This document shows, one piece after another, positions 31,699 to 39,523 of a DNA stretch of 64,000 nucleotides (the first letter of the stretch is position 1; the number at the start of each line of letters is the position of its first letter). A program made the position numbers and the translations under genes. The stretch spans positions 80,962 to 144,961 of the forward strand of contig NZ_JBFEFH010000018.1 of the NCBI RefSeq assembly GCF_040717455.1, given 5' to 3'. The notes under the pieces were generated by a model that was given only the letters and a program-made list of their open reading frames with translations, was not told the DNA's origin and made no database searches. This DNA comes from Tautonia sp040717455. GTDB taxonomy: Bacteria > Planctomycetota > Planctomycetia > Isosphaerales > Isosphaeraceae.

Positions 31699-33984
31699 AT
31701 GCCGTTGGAGATTCCGACGCGAGACGAGTTGTACGTGCGGTATGTGGACCAGTTGCCCTACGAACCCTACCCCGTCCAGGACGCCGCGCTGGAGGCCTGG
31801 TTCGAGTCCGAGCAGGGGGTCCTCGTCTGCGCCCCGACCGGCACGGGCAAGACCCTGATCGCCGAGGCGGCCCTCTTCGAGGCGCTCCATACGGGCAAGC
31901 AGGCCTACTACACGACCCCTTTGATCGCGCTGACCGAGCAGAAATTCCAGGAGATGCAGGACCGCGCCGTCGAGTGGGGGTTCCGCCGCGAGGACGTGGG
32001 GATGGTCACCGGCAGCCGCAAGGTCAACCCCGAGGCCCCGGTGCTCGTCGTCGTGGCCGAGATCCTCCTGAACCGCTTGCTCAACCGGTTCGACTTCTCC
32101 GGCGTGACGGCCTGCGTCATGGACGAGTTCCACAACTTCGCCGAGATCCAGCGCGGGATCGTCTGGGAGCTGTCGCTCGGCATGCTGCCGAGCCACGTCC
32201 GCCTGCTCCTGCTCTCGGCGACGGTCGGCAACTCGGCCGAGTTCGTCAACTGGCTGGCGAGGCAGCACGACCGCAGGATCGCGGTCGTCGAGGGCACGGA
32301 ACGCCGGGTGCCGCTGACCTACGAATGGGTGCCCGACCTGTTCCTCAACGAGCAGCTCGTCGCGATGGCGGCCGGCGACGAGCAAGGACGCCGGACCCCC
32401 GCCCTGGTCTTCTGCTTCGACCGCGAGGAGTGCTGGAGCGTCGCCGAGAACGTGATGGGCAAGGACCTCAACATCTCCGACGCGCAGAAGAAGGAGCTGC
32501 ACGACCGGGTCAACGCGATCGACCTGGGCCAGGGGGCCGGCCCGAAGCTCAAGCGATTGCTCCACCGGGGGGTCGGCGTCCACCACGCGGGGCTCCTGCC
32601 GAAGTATCGCCTGGCCGTCGAGGACCTCTTCCAGCGCAAGCTCCTCCCGGTCGTCGTCTGCACCGAGACGCTGGCGGCCGGCATCAACCTGCCGGCGCGC
32701 TCGGTCGTCCTCTCGTCGCTGGTCAAGGGCCCCTTCGGGGCGAAGAAGCTGGTCGGCTCCAGCATCGCCCACCAGATCTTCGGCCGGGCCGGCCGCCCGC
32801 AGTTCGACGACCGGGGCTTCGTCTACGCCATGGCCCACCCCGACGACGTCGACATCGAGCGGTGGCGGGTGAAGTACGACGCCATCCCCGACGACACCCG
32901 AGACCCGGGCCTGTTGAAGGCGAAGAAGGCCCTCAAGAAGAAGCGGCCGAGGCGACGCGAGACCGAGCAGTACTGGGTCGAGGGGCACTTCAACCAGCTC
33001 CAGGCCGCCCCGCCCGGCAAGCTCTACAGCAAGGGGCCGCTCCCCTGGCGGCTGCTGGCGTACCTGCTCGAGGTCTCGCCGGAGGTCGAGGGCATCCGCG
33101 CCGCGGTCCGCAAGCGGCTGATGGACGACCCGCGGATCGCCGCGGGCGAGAAGGCGCTCGACCAGATGCTGCTGGCGCTGCACGACGGCGGGTTCGTGAC
33201 CCTCGACCCCGAGCCCCCGCCCCCCCCGGAGCCCGGCCAGCCCCCGACGCCCTACACGCCGACCCTGGCCCGGCCGATGCCCTCGCTGGGGAAGCTGCTG
33301 GCGTTCCGGAGCATCCACCCCCTCTACGGCGCCTTCCTGACGGGGCTCCTGCCCGGGGCCGACGCCGACGAGCGCGTGCAGGCGATGGAGAGCACCCTGG
33401 AGATGCCCGGCCCGGTCCGGAAGCGGCTCCGGGTCCCGCTCAGGCTGCTGGAGTCGGGCGCCCTGGCCGGCTCGTTCCTCGACGCCGAGCTGATCCAGCG
33501 CGGGCTCATGGCCGCGCAGGTCGAGGAAGACGAGGAGGAGGAGGACGACCGGCCCGAGTGGGAGAAGCGGCCACCGAGCCTGGCGGAGAAGCTCCGGCTC
33601 TACTTCGACCACCGCTACCCCGACATCGCCGACGTCCACTCGCACCCGATCTGGTGCGTCGGGGAGCTGATCGCCTACGACGGGAACTTCAACAAGTTCG
33701 TGACGAGCGTCGACCTGACCAAGCAGGAGGGGATCGTCTTCCGCCACGTCCAGCGGATGATCATGCTCTGCGGCGAGTTCGAACGGGCCTGCGCCCTCGA
33801 CGTCGACTCCGGCCCCACCTCCTCCCCCTCCGACTGGCGGGACCAGTTGCGCGAGCTGGCCGCGAGCCTGACCGAGAGCTGCCGGGTCGTCGACCCGACC
33901 AGCACCGACCAGCTGATCGCGAAGATCGGCGAGCCCGACATGATCGATGCCGAGGCGGCGAGGCTCGCCGGCGGGTCGACCTGA
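31699..33984 (+). CDS. Ski2-like DEAD/DEAH-box helicase
   Basis: 761 residues. ATP-binding motif I APTGTGKT, motif Ia TTPLIALTEQKF, motif II DEFH (VMDEFHNFAE), motif III LLSATVGN, and C-terminal motif VI QIFGRAGRPQFDDRG. The 'RAGR' signature is typical of Ski2-family RNA/DNA helicases. The large C-terminal part (about 430-761) has no family I can name; long bacterial Ski2-like enzymes often carry a DUF3516-type C-terminus, which is a guess here. ATG at 31699 with GGGAG about 10 bases upstream. It unwinds nucleic acid 3'-5' using ATP, probably in RNA turnover. Confidence 0.85.
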   Translation: MPLEIPTRDELYVRYVDQLPYEPYPVQDAALEAWFESEQGVLVCAPTGTGKTLIAEAALFEALHTGKQAYYTTPLIALTEQKFQEMQDRAVEWGFRREDVGMVTGSRKVNPEAPVLVVVAEILLNRLLNRFDFSGVTACVMDEFHNFAEIQRGIVWELSLGMLPSHVRLLLLSATVGNSAEFVNWLARQHDRRIAVVEGTERRVPLTYEWVPDLFLNEQLVAMAAGDEQGRRTPALVFCFDREECWSVAENVMGKDLNISDAQKKELHDRVNAIDLGQGAGPKLKRLLHRGVGVHHAGLLPKYRLAVEDLFQRKLLPVVVCTETLAAGINLPARSVVLSSLVKGPFGAKKLVGSSIAHQIFGRAGRPQFDDRGFVYAMAHPDDVDIERWRVKYDAIPDDTRDPGLLKAKKALKKKRPRRRETEQYWVEGHFNQLQAAPPGKLYSKGPLPWRLLAYLLEVSPEVEGIRAAVRKRLMDDPRIAAGEKALDQMLLALHDGGFVTLDPEPPPPPEPGQPPTPYTPTLARPMPSLGKLLAFRSIHPLYGAFLTGLLPGADADERVQAMESTLEMPGPVRKRLRVPLRLLESGALAGSFLDAELIQRGLMAAQVEEDEEEEDDRPEWEKRPPSLAEKLRLYFDHRYPDIADVHSHPIWCVGELIAYDGNFNKFVTSVDLTKQEGIVFRHVQRMIMLCGEFERACALDVDSGPTSSPSDWRDQLRELAASLTESCRVVDPTSTDQLIAKIGEPDMIDAEAARLAGGST

Positions 33985-34187
33985 GGGCGGACGGGCCCGA
34001 TCGCCTCCCGCCCGGCTCGTCCGCACCAGTTCGACACGTCCCGGAGGAGCGGGCCGAGTTCGCGTAAAATCGGACTTTCTCGTCCGATTAAAGGCGGGTA
34101 TCCTGGGGAGTTGCCCGTGGGTCGGGAGTCCGGGGCGTCAGCTCGACATCCGTCCGACCCGGCCCGAGCCGTGAGGAGGATCCCCCG

Positions 34188-34520
34188 ATGGCCCTGAACC
34201 ATGCGAAATCCGGAGAGGTGATCGACGTGCGGCCCCTGGGCCCGGCGCTGGCCGACGCCAGGACCACGACCCTGGTCAAGGCCGAACACCTGGAGGTGCT
34301 GCGGCTGGTGCTCCCGGCGGGCAAGGCGATCGCCGAGCACCGCGTCCCCGGCCCGATCACCGTTCATTGCCTCGAAGGCCGGTTCGCCTTCTCGGCCCTG
34401 GGCGAGGAGCGGGAGCTGGAGGCGGGCCGGATGCTCCATCTGGAGGCCGGCGAGCCGCACGCCCTGCGAGGGATCGAGGACGCCTCGCTGCTGGTGACGC
34501 TGGTCCTGGGCAAGGGCTGA
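34188..34520 (+). CDS. Small cupin-domain protein
   Basis: 110 residues forming a single small cupin barrel: HRVPGPITVHCLEGRFAF (first metal-binding strand region) and GRMLHLEAGEPHAL (second motif with His). Most bacterial cupins of this size bind a metal and have varied roles, often sensing. No partner enzyme is adjacent, so no reaction is assigned. The ATG at 34188 follows GAGGA at about 34173-34178. Confidence 0.8.
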   Translation: MALNHAKSGEVIDVRPLGPALADARTTTLVKAEHLEVLRLVLPAGKAIAEHRVPGPITVHCLEGRFAFSALGEERELEAGRMLHLEAGEPHALRGIEDASLLVTLVLGKG

Positions 34521-34595
34521 GTCGGCCTCCGGGCGCTCGGTCCCGCCCGCGACGGCGGGGGCATCCGGGCGCCCTCGGGGAGGGGAGGAGTCGGA

Positions 34596-35354
34596 TCATC
34601 GGGCCGATCGGCCGGGCATCATCCAGAGCCGTTCGAGCAGTTCCTCCATCTCGGGGTCGTGCCGCCTCAGTTCCGAGCGGACGAACGGGTAGAAGTCGTT
34701 GGTGCCGAAGAACGCCTCGGTCGCCTCGGCGAAGTATTCCATCGGGTTGACCAGGGCATAGGCCCGCTCGTCCTTGCCGTTGATGTGGAGCACCGAGTCG
34801 TAGCGCCCCTCCTCCCCGGCCCGCTCGAAGGCGCCCTTGATCGCGGCGTTCTCGAAGCCGCCGTCGAGGAACCGGTGGTGGTAGCCGTGGGCCAGTTCGT
34901 GGAGCACCATCCAGGGCTGGGCCAGCGTCCAGTCGAGGAAGTTGCGGGCATCCGCGACCTCGACGCACCCGGCCTTCTCCGGGTTCATGCCGTGCTCGCG
35001 GAGCCATCGGGCGTCGGGATGGTAGGCCATGCACGGGTGGTTCGGCTCGTCCTCCTCGACCCAGATCCGGATGAGCCGGAGCGTCTCGACGGCCTCGGCG
35101 GGCACCCGACGGACGATCTGATAAAGCTGGACGCGGAGCAGTTCCAGCGTCCGGCCGGCCAGTTCGGGATGGTCGCCCAGGAAGCCCTCGTGGACGAGCA
35201 CGGTCCAGCCCTCGATGTCCCGGACCTCGTAGCACGAGGTCGGGGGGTAGGGAGCAGGTCCTTCCTCGGCGTCGGCCTGGGCTGGCAGCGTGAAGGGGCC
35301 GAGGACGAGGACAAGTTTGACGACTCGAAGCGGGTGATCCATCCGTCGGGGCAT
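34596..35354 (-). CDS. Secreted HExxH metalloprotease-like protein
   Basis: 252 residues with a signal peptide (helix VVKLVLVLGPFTLPA, cleavage near residue 28). It carries HELAH at residues 152-156 and a downstream acidic helix EYFAEATEAFFG (207-218), a zincin-like arrangement with the third ligand probably E207 or E210. This pattern is found in a planctomycete/bacterial family often annotated as hypothetical; peptidase activity is inferred, not shown. The ATG at 35354 has AGGAG 9 bases upstream. It is transcribed divergently from the region at 35.4 kb and convergent with the cupin gene. Confidence 0.7.
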   Translation of the reverse strand: MPRRMDHPLRVVKLVLVLGPFTLPAQADAEEGPAPYPPTSCYEVRDIEGWTVLVHEGFLGDHPELAGRTLELLRVQLYQIVRRVPAEAVETLRLIRIWVEEDEPNHPCMAYHPDARWLREHGMNPEKAGCVEVADARNFLDWTLAQPWMVLHELAHGYHHRFLDGGFENAAIKGAFERAGEEGRYDSVLHINGKDERAYALVNPMEYFAEATEAFFGTNDFYPFVRSELRRHDPEMEELLERLWMMPGRSAR

Positions 35355-35914
35355 CGCAATGATCTCCTGGGAGTCACGCATTGACGGGCCGGGTTCGTGG
35401 TCGAGCACTCCGGGCGGCGTCCTGGCCGGGCCGCGACCTCGGAGGACCGCGGGCACGAGCATCCTCGTCGCCGCGACCAGCGAAGCGATGTCGATGGATT
35501 CGCCCGAGCGCGCGTCAGAACGGAATCAGCCTCCGGAACCCGTGCCCCAGGACGACCGGGTACAACGCCAGATCCGCCGTGGCGGAAGACCGGGGCACCG
35601 GGCAGGGCTGCCCTTCGCCGGCATGGGCCAGGCATGCGGCGAGGGATCGCAGATGGCTCGGCCGGCGAAGCCGAAGGCCGAGGGGGTGATTCACATGGAC
35701 GCGAGGGGATGCGGCTGGGCCGGGAACGACCCGGCGGTCCGCGACCACGACGAGGAGTGGGGCCCGCCCGTCCGCGACGACCCCCGCGGGTTCGAGTTCC
35801 TCATCCTCGGAGGTGCCCAGGCCGGGCTCAGTCGGGACACCATCCTCGGGAAACAGGACCAGTCTCGGGCGGCGAGGCGATCGGCCCGATCGGATGCCGC
35901 CCGCCGACGCCTGA
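35355..35914. other. Intergenic region
   Basis: About 560 bases between two minus-strand genes. No credible gene; several open frames are random in this composition. Confidence 0.4.
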
Positions 35915-36583
35915 TCAATCGAGCCGCTTCACCTGGATCTTCCGGACCGAGAAGGGCTGCCCGTGGTCCTGGATCGCGATCCGGCCCGCGTCGGCGAGTT
36001 CCTTGTCGGCGGGCTTCTTCTCCTCCAGGTCGAGGTCCTGGACGAGCGTGCCGTTGAGCAGGACCTTCAGGTGGGTGCCGACGAGTTCGACGGTCATCCG
36101 GTTCCACTCGCCCGGCTCCAGGCAGGCGTTGGCCAGCGGGGGGGAGGTGGCGATGACGCCGCCCATGTCGTGATGGGTCAGCGGCCCCTCGTGCCCGTAG
36201 TTATCCAGGAGCTGCACCTCCCACCCGTGGGCGGTGGCGTCGGACGCGTCGCCGATCCGGAAGTAGAGCCCGGAGTTGCCGCCCGGCTCGTACTTGAACT
36301 CGAAATCGACCGCGAAGTCGCGGTATTCGCCGGGCAACCACAGGTAGGAGCCGTAACGTTCCCACCCTTCCTCGCCCGGCCGGGGCACGAGGTCGAGCGA
36401 GCCGTCGGGGCGGATCAGCCAGTTCCCCTCCGTCTCGATCGCGTCGAGGTCGCTGCCGTCGAAGATGACTTCGAACCCCTCGGCGGGGAAATCCGGGTGG
36501 GTCAGTCCCCGATCGGCCTGGCAGGCGAGGGCGGGGCCGAGCCCGAGGGTGAGGGCGAGGAGGGAGAGGCTGAGCGGGGTCAT
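35915..36583 (-). CDS. Secreted DUF1080 (3-keto-disaccharide hydrolase-like) protein
   Basis: 222 residues with a signal peptide (LSLSLLALTLGLGPALA). The mature part is the DUF1080 concanavalin-like sandwich: EVIFDGSDLDAIETEGNWLI, EYRDFAVDFEFKYEPGGNSGLYFR, GWEVQLLDNYGHEGPLTHH, GEWNRMTVELVGTHLKVLLNGTLVQDLDL. Family members are abundant in planctomycetes, where they hydrolyse 3-keto-glucosides or bind polysaccharide. Nothing nearby specifies its substrate. Confidence 0.88.
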   Translation of the reverse strand: MTPLSLSLLALTLGLGPALACQADRGLTHPDFPAEGFEVIFDGSDLDAIETEGNWLIRPDGSLDLVPRPGEEGWERYGSYLWLPGEYRDFAVDFEFKYEPGGNSGLYFRIGDASDATAHGWEVQLLDNYGHEGPLTHHDMGGVIATSPPLANACLEPGEWNRMTVELVGTHLKVLLNGTLVQDLDLEEKKPADKELADAGRIAIQDHGQPFSVRKIQVKRLD

Positions 36584-36995
36584 GGGGGCGGCCTTTCGGT
36601 GTCATTGAGGACGGTTGCGCCATCTCGGGGCAGTATGAAGGCCGGGGCCCGGCGGGGCAAGACCGCGGCCCCGGCGATCGGGCCGTCGATCATCCGAGGT
36701 CGGGCCGACGGTCCCGAACCGAGTTGCCACGGCGGGTGTCCTCTCGACGGGCCCGGCCTGCAGGGGCGTCGGGAGGGCCGACGCGCCGAGGGGTCGGACG
36801 CCGGGATCGGGGCCTCGGTTCGAGGCCCCGACGCCATGACCTTGCACGGGGCATGGGGCGTCGGGGATCATCGCGTGATGCGAGGCCCCGGGCCCGCCCC
36901 CGGTGTCGTGAGCCAACCCGGCGGGTGCGGTCCCCCCCGGATGCTCAAGCCCACCGAAGCGGGCAGGTCCATCGAGGTCGAGGCGAGGGCACGGG
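36584..36995. other. Intergenic region upstream of the RNA-repair operon
   Basis: About 410 bases between divergent DUF1080 and Hen1 genes, expected to hold the promoter(s) of the RNA-repair operon. No repeat or RNA gene was recognised. Confidence 0.4.
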
Positions 36996-38408
36996 ATGCT
37001 TCTGACGATCACGACGACCCACCGGCCCGCCACCGACCTCGGCTACCTGCTGCACAAGCACCCCGGCCGGTTCCAGTCCTACGACCTGAGCTTCGGCCAG
37101 GCGCACGTCTTCTACCCCGAGGCGTCCGATGGGCGCTGCGCCGCCTGCCTGCTGCTGGACGTCGACCCGGTGGGCCTCGTCCGGGGCAGGGGGGGCGACG
37201 GCGGGGGCGGCTCGCTGCTGGCCCAGTATGTCAACGACCGGCCCTACACGGCCTCCTCGTTCCTGAGCGTCGCGATCGCGCAGGTCTTCGGCTCGGCCCT
37301 GGGGGGCCGCTGCAAGGACCGCCCCGACCTGGCGACCGCCCCGATCCCGCTGGAGGCCCGCATCGACGTGCTGCCGGTCCGGGGGGGCGAGGCCTTCCTC
37401 CGGGCGGTCTTCGAGCCCCTCGGCTACGCCGTCGAGGCCGAGCGGCATCCGCTCGACGAACGCTTCCCCGAGTGGGGCGAGAGTCCTTACTTCTCCGTGA
37501 CGATCGCCGGGGAGACGACGCTCGCGGACCTGCTGACGCATCTGTACGTCCTGATCCCCGTCTTCGACGGCCAGAAGCACTACTTCGTCGGCGAGGACGA
37601 GCTGGAGAAGCTGCTGGCGAAGGGGGGCGGCTGGCTGGCGAGGCACCCGCAGAAGGACGAGATCGCCCGGCGCTACCTGCGGTTCCGCCCGAGCCTCTAC
37701 CGCCAGGCCCTCGCCCGCCTGGTCCAGGAGGAGCAGCCGGCGGAGGCCGGCCCCGAGGGGGACGAGCGGCCCGCCGACCGCGCCGAGGACGCCCTGGAGC
37801 GCCCCCTGAGCCTGCACGAGCAGCGGATCGGGGCCGTCCTGGCGGCCTTGCGGGCGAGCGGGGCCAGGCGGGTGCTCGACCTCGGCTGCGGCGAGGGCCG
37901 GCTGCTCCGGGAACTGCTCAAAGACAAGCAGTTCGAGGAAATCGTCGGCATGGACGTGTCGATCCGATCGCTGGAGAACGCCCGCGACCGCCTGAAACTC
38001 GACCGGCTGCCCGAGCGGCAGGCGGCCCGCATCAGGCTCATCCACGGTTCCCTCATCTACCGGGATCGTCGGCTGGAGGGGTTCGACGCCGCCGCCGTGG
38101 TCGAGGTGGTCGAGCACCTCGACCCCCCTCGGCTCTCGGCCTTCGAGCGGGCCGTCTTCGAGTTCGCCAGGCCCCGGGCCGTCGTGCTGACCACGCCCAA
38201 TCGGGAGTACAACGTCACCTGGGAGGGCGTCGGGGCCGATCGGCTCCGGCATTCCGACCACCGCTTCGAGTGGACCCGTCAAGAGTTCCGGGACTGGGCC
38301 GAGCGGGTGGCCGGGCAGCACGGCTATCGGGTCCGGTTCCTGCCGGTCGGGCCGGTGGACGAGGCGCTCGGCCCGCCGACGCAGATGGCGGTGTTCGAGC
38401 GGGATTGA
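36996..38408 (+). CDS. hen1: 3' terminal RNA ribose 2'-O-methyltransferase Hen1
   Basis: 470 residues, close to the length of bacterial Hen1. The N-terminal half (1-240) is the Hen1 N-domain, which binds Pnkp: LLTITTTHRPATDLGYLLHKHPGRFQ at the start, LYVLIPVFDGQKHYFVGEDE at about 188. The C-terminal half is the methyltransferase: SAM motif VLDLGCGEGR (about 293), and the Mn2+ site EVVEHLDPPRL (about 370) with the HSDHRFEWTR region (about 421). It methylates the 2'-O of the 3'-terminal ribose at an RNA break so the repaired RNA is protected from recutting. Its partner Pnkp is the third gene of the operon; a SUKH-like gene lies between. Confidence 0.93.
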   Translation: MLLTITTTHRPATDLGYLLHKHPGRFQSYDLSFGQAHVFYPEASDGRCAACLLLDVDPVGLVRGRGGDGGGGSLLAQYVNDRPYTASSFLSVAIAQVFGSALGGRCKDRPDLATAPIPLEARIDVLPVRGGEAFLRAVFEPLGYAVEAERHPLDERFPEWGESPYFSVTIAGETTLADLLTHLYVLIPVFDGQKHYFVGEDELEKLLAKGGGWLARHPQKDEIARRYLRFRPSLYRQALARLVQEEQPAEAGPEGDERPADRAEDALERPLSLHEQRIGAVLAALRASGARRVLDLGCGEGRLLRELLKDKQFEEIVGMDVSIRSLENARDRLKLDRLPERQAARIRLIHGSLIYRDRRLEGFDAAAVVEVVEHLDPPRLSAFERAVFEFARPRAVVLTTPNREYNVTWEGVGADRLRHSDHRFEWTRQEFRDWAERVAGQHGYRVRFLPVGPVDEALGPPTQMAVFERD

Positions 38409-38446
38409 GCAGGGCCGAGTGAGGTGACTTCCGGAGGGCCGCAACT

Positions 38447-39499
38447 ATGGTGGACTCATACCGCCTGGGATTGAGGGACGCCGCGACCCCTGGCGCCCGC
38501 ATGGACGCCCTCTGTGAATTCGTCGAGTTCTGGCTCGGGCCGCGTCAATCATCCTACGGCGAGTCGCCCCGAGCCTTGAGCGAACGGCCCTTGCCGATGC
38601 CACTGGCGCTGCTCTACGAGTTCGCCGGGCGGTGGCCTCATCGAGAGAATCGAGGTTCGATCGGGAAGTTCGCGGTCCCCGCATTCTCGCATCAGGACAG
38701 TCTCAGGCCGCTCGCCGCGATTACGGACGCGGAGGACGGCAAGATCGTCTTCCTGGACGAGAATCAAGGAGTCTGGGACTGCCGGACGCTCTCCGAGGGG
38801 GAAGACCCGCCGGTCTGGGCCAACGGTGACCAGTGGGACGAGGACGGGAGCGTGTTCAGCGGGGAGCGGCTCGTTTGCGAGTCCCTGTCCCGGTTGCTCG
38901 TGACATTCGTGTTGCAGGAACTCTCCTGCGGTGCTCGGATATGCCTCAGCGACGATGGCCTGGGGGAACGGTTTGCATCGGAGCGGGATACGTCGGTCCC
39001 CGTCTGGCTGGAAGGCCCCTACGTCTACGGGAGCGAATCCAACTTCTTCCTTTGGCGAGGCGTGCTCGTCTCGGAACTTTGGGGCATGACCATGTTCTCG
39101 GCGAACCACGACGAGGCCATCGCATTCCTCGAAGAGAATCAGTGGCCGATCGACGAGATCAGCCTGAGTTGGGAATCCTGGCGCCTTGACATCCATGCGG
39201 ACGGATCGGCTTGCCTCCGATTCCTGAAGGAGTGGATCAACGAACACGCCCCAACGCCCGTCGGGACCTTCGAGTTCCCCGATTTGCTCTCAATGCTCAT
39301 CGAGAGAGGATCGGACGAGGGCGTCTACGAGCGGGACGCGATGGCGTTCTTCCGCCGGACAGGGCAGTCCGGCGGAATCCCCGTGACGTACCTTCACGAT
39401 GCCGGGCTGGTCACCTCGCTCTTTCGACACGCCCTCGAACGGGCGATTGAGCCCAACCCAACGCTTCAGCAACTCTTCAAGACCAAGTGGCCGATCTGA
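38447..39499 (+). CDS. SUKH/SMI1-KNR4-like protein inserted in the RNA-repair operon
   Basis: 350 residues with no signal peptide. The central part reads like the SMI1/KNR4 (SUKH) fold: PLPMPLALLYEFAGRWP, then DGKIVFLDENQGVWDC and DPPVWANGD, with a terminal helix RLLVTFVLQELSCGA. A second half (about 185-350) repeats similar short motifs, so it may hold two units. SUKH proteins are immunity proteins against nuclease and other toxins, or general protein-interaction modules. ATG at 38447 follows GGAGG; it starts 38 bases after hen1 and ends 24 bases before pnkp, so it is in the same transcript. Family assignment is moderate; the position between hen1 and pnkp is what I see directly. Confidence 0.5.
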   Translation: MVDSYRLGLRDAATPGARMDALCEFVEFWLGPRQSSYGESPRALSERPLPMPLALLYEFAGRWPHRENRGSIGKFAVPAFSHQDSLRPLAAITDAEDGKIVFLDENQGVWDCRTLSEGEDPPVWANGDQWDEDGSVFSGERLVCESLSRLLVTFVLQELSCGARICLSDDGLGERFASERDTSVPVWLEGPYVYGSESNFFLWRGVLVSELWGMTMFSANHDEAIAFLEENQWPIDEISLSWESWRLDIHADGSACLRFLKEWINEHAPTPVGTFEFPDLLSMLIERGSDEGVYERDAMAFFRRTGQSGGIPVTYLHDAGLVTSLFRHALERAIEPNPTLQQLFKTKWPI

Positions 39500-39523
39500 T
39501 CAGATTGCGAACCCGACACGATC

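Noticed and set aside
31630..34026. 798-residue antisense frame across the helicase gene
   Set aside because: Composition is that of a shadow; the plus-strand frame has all helicase motifs.
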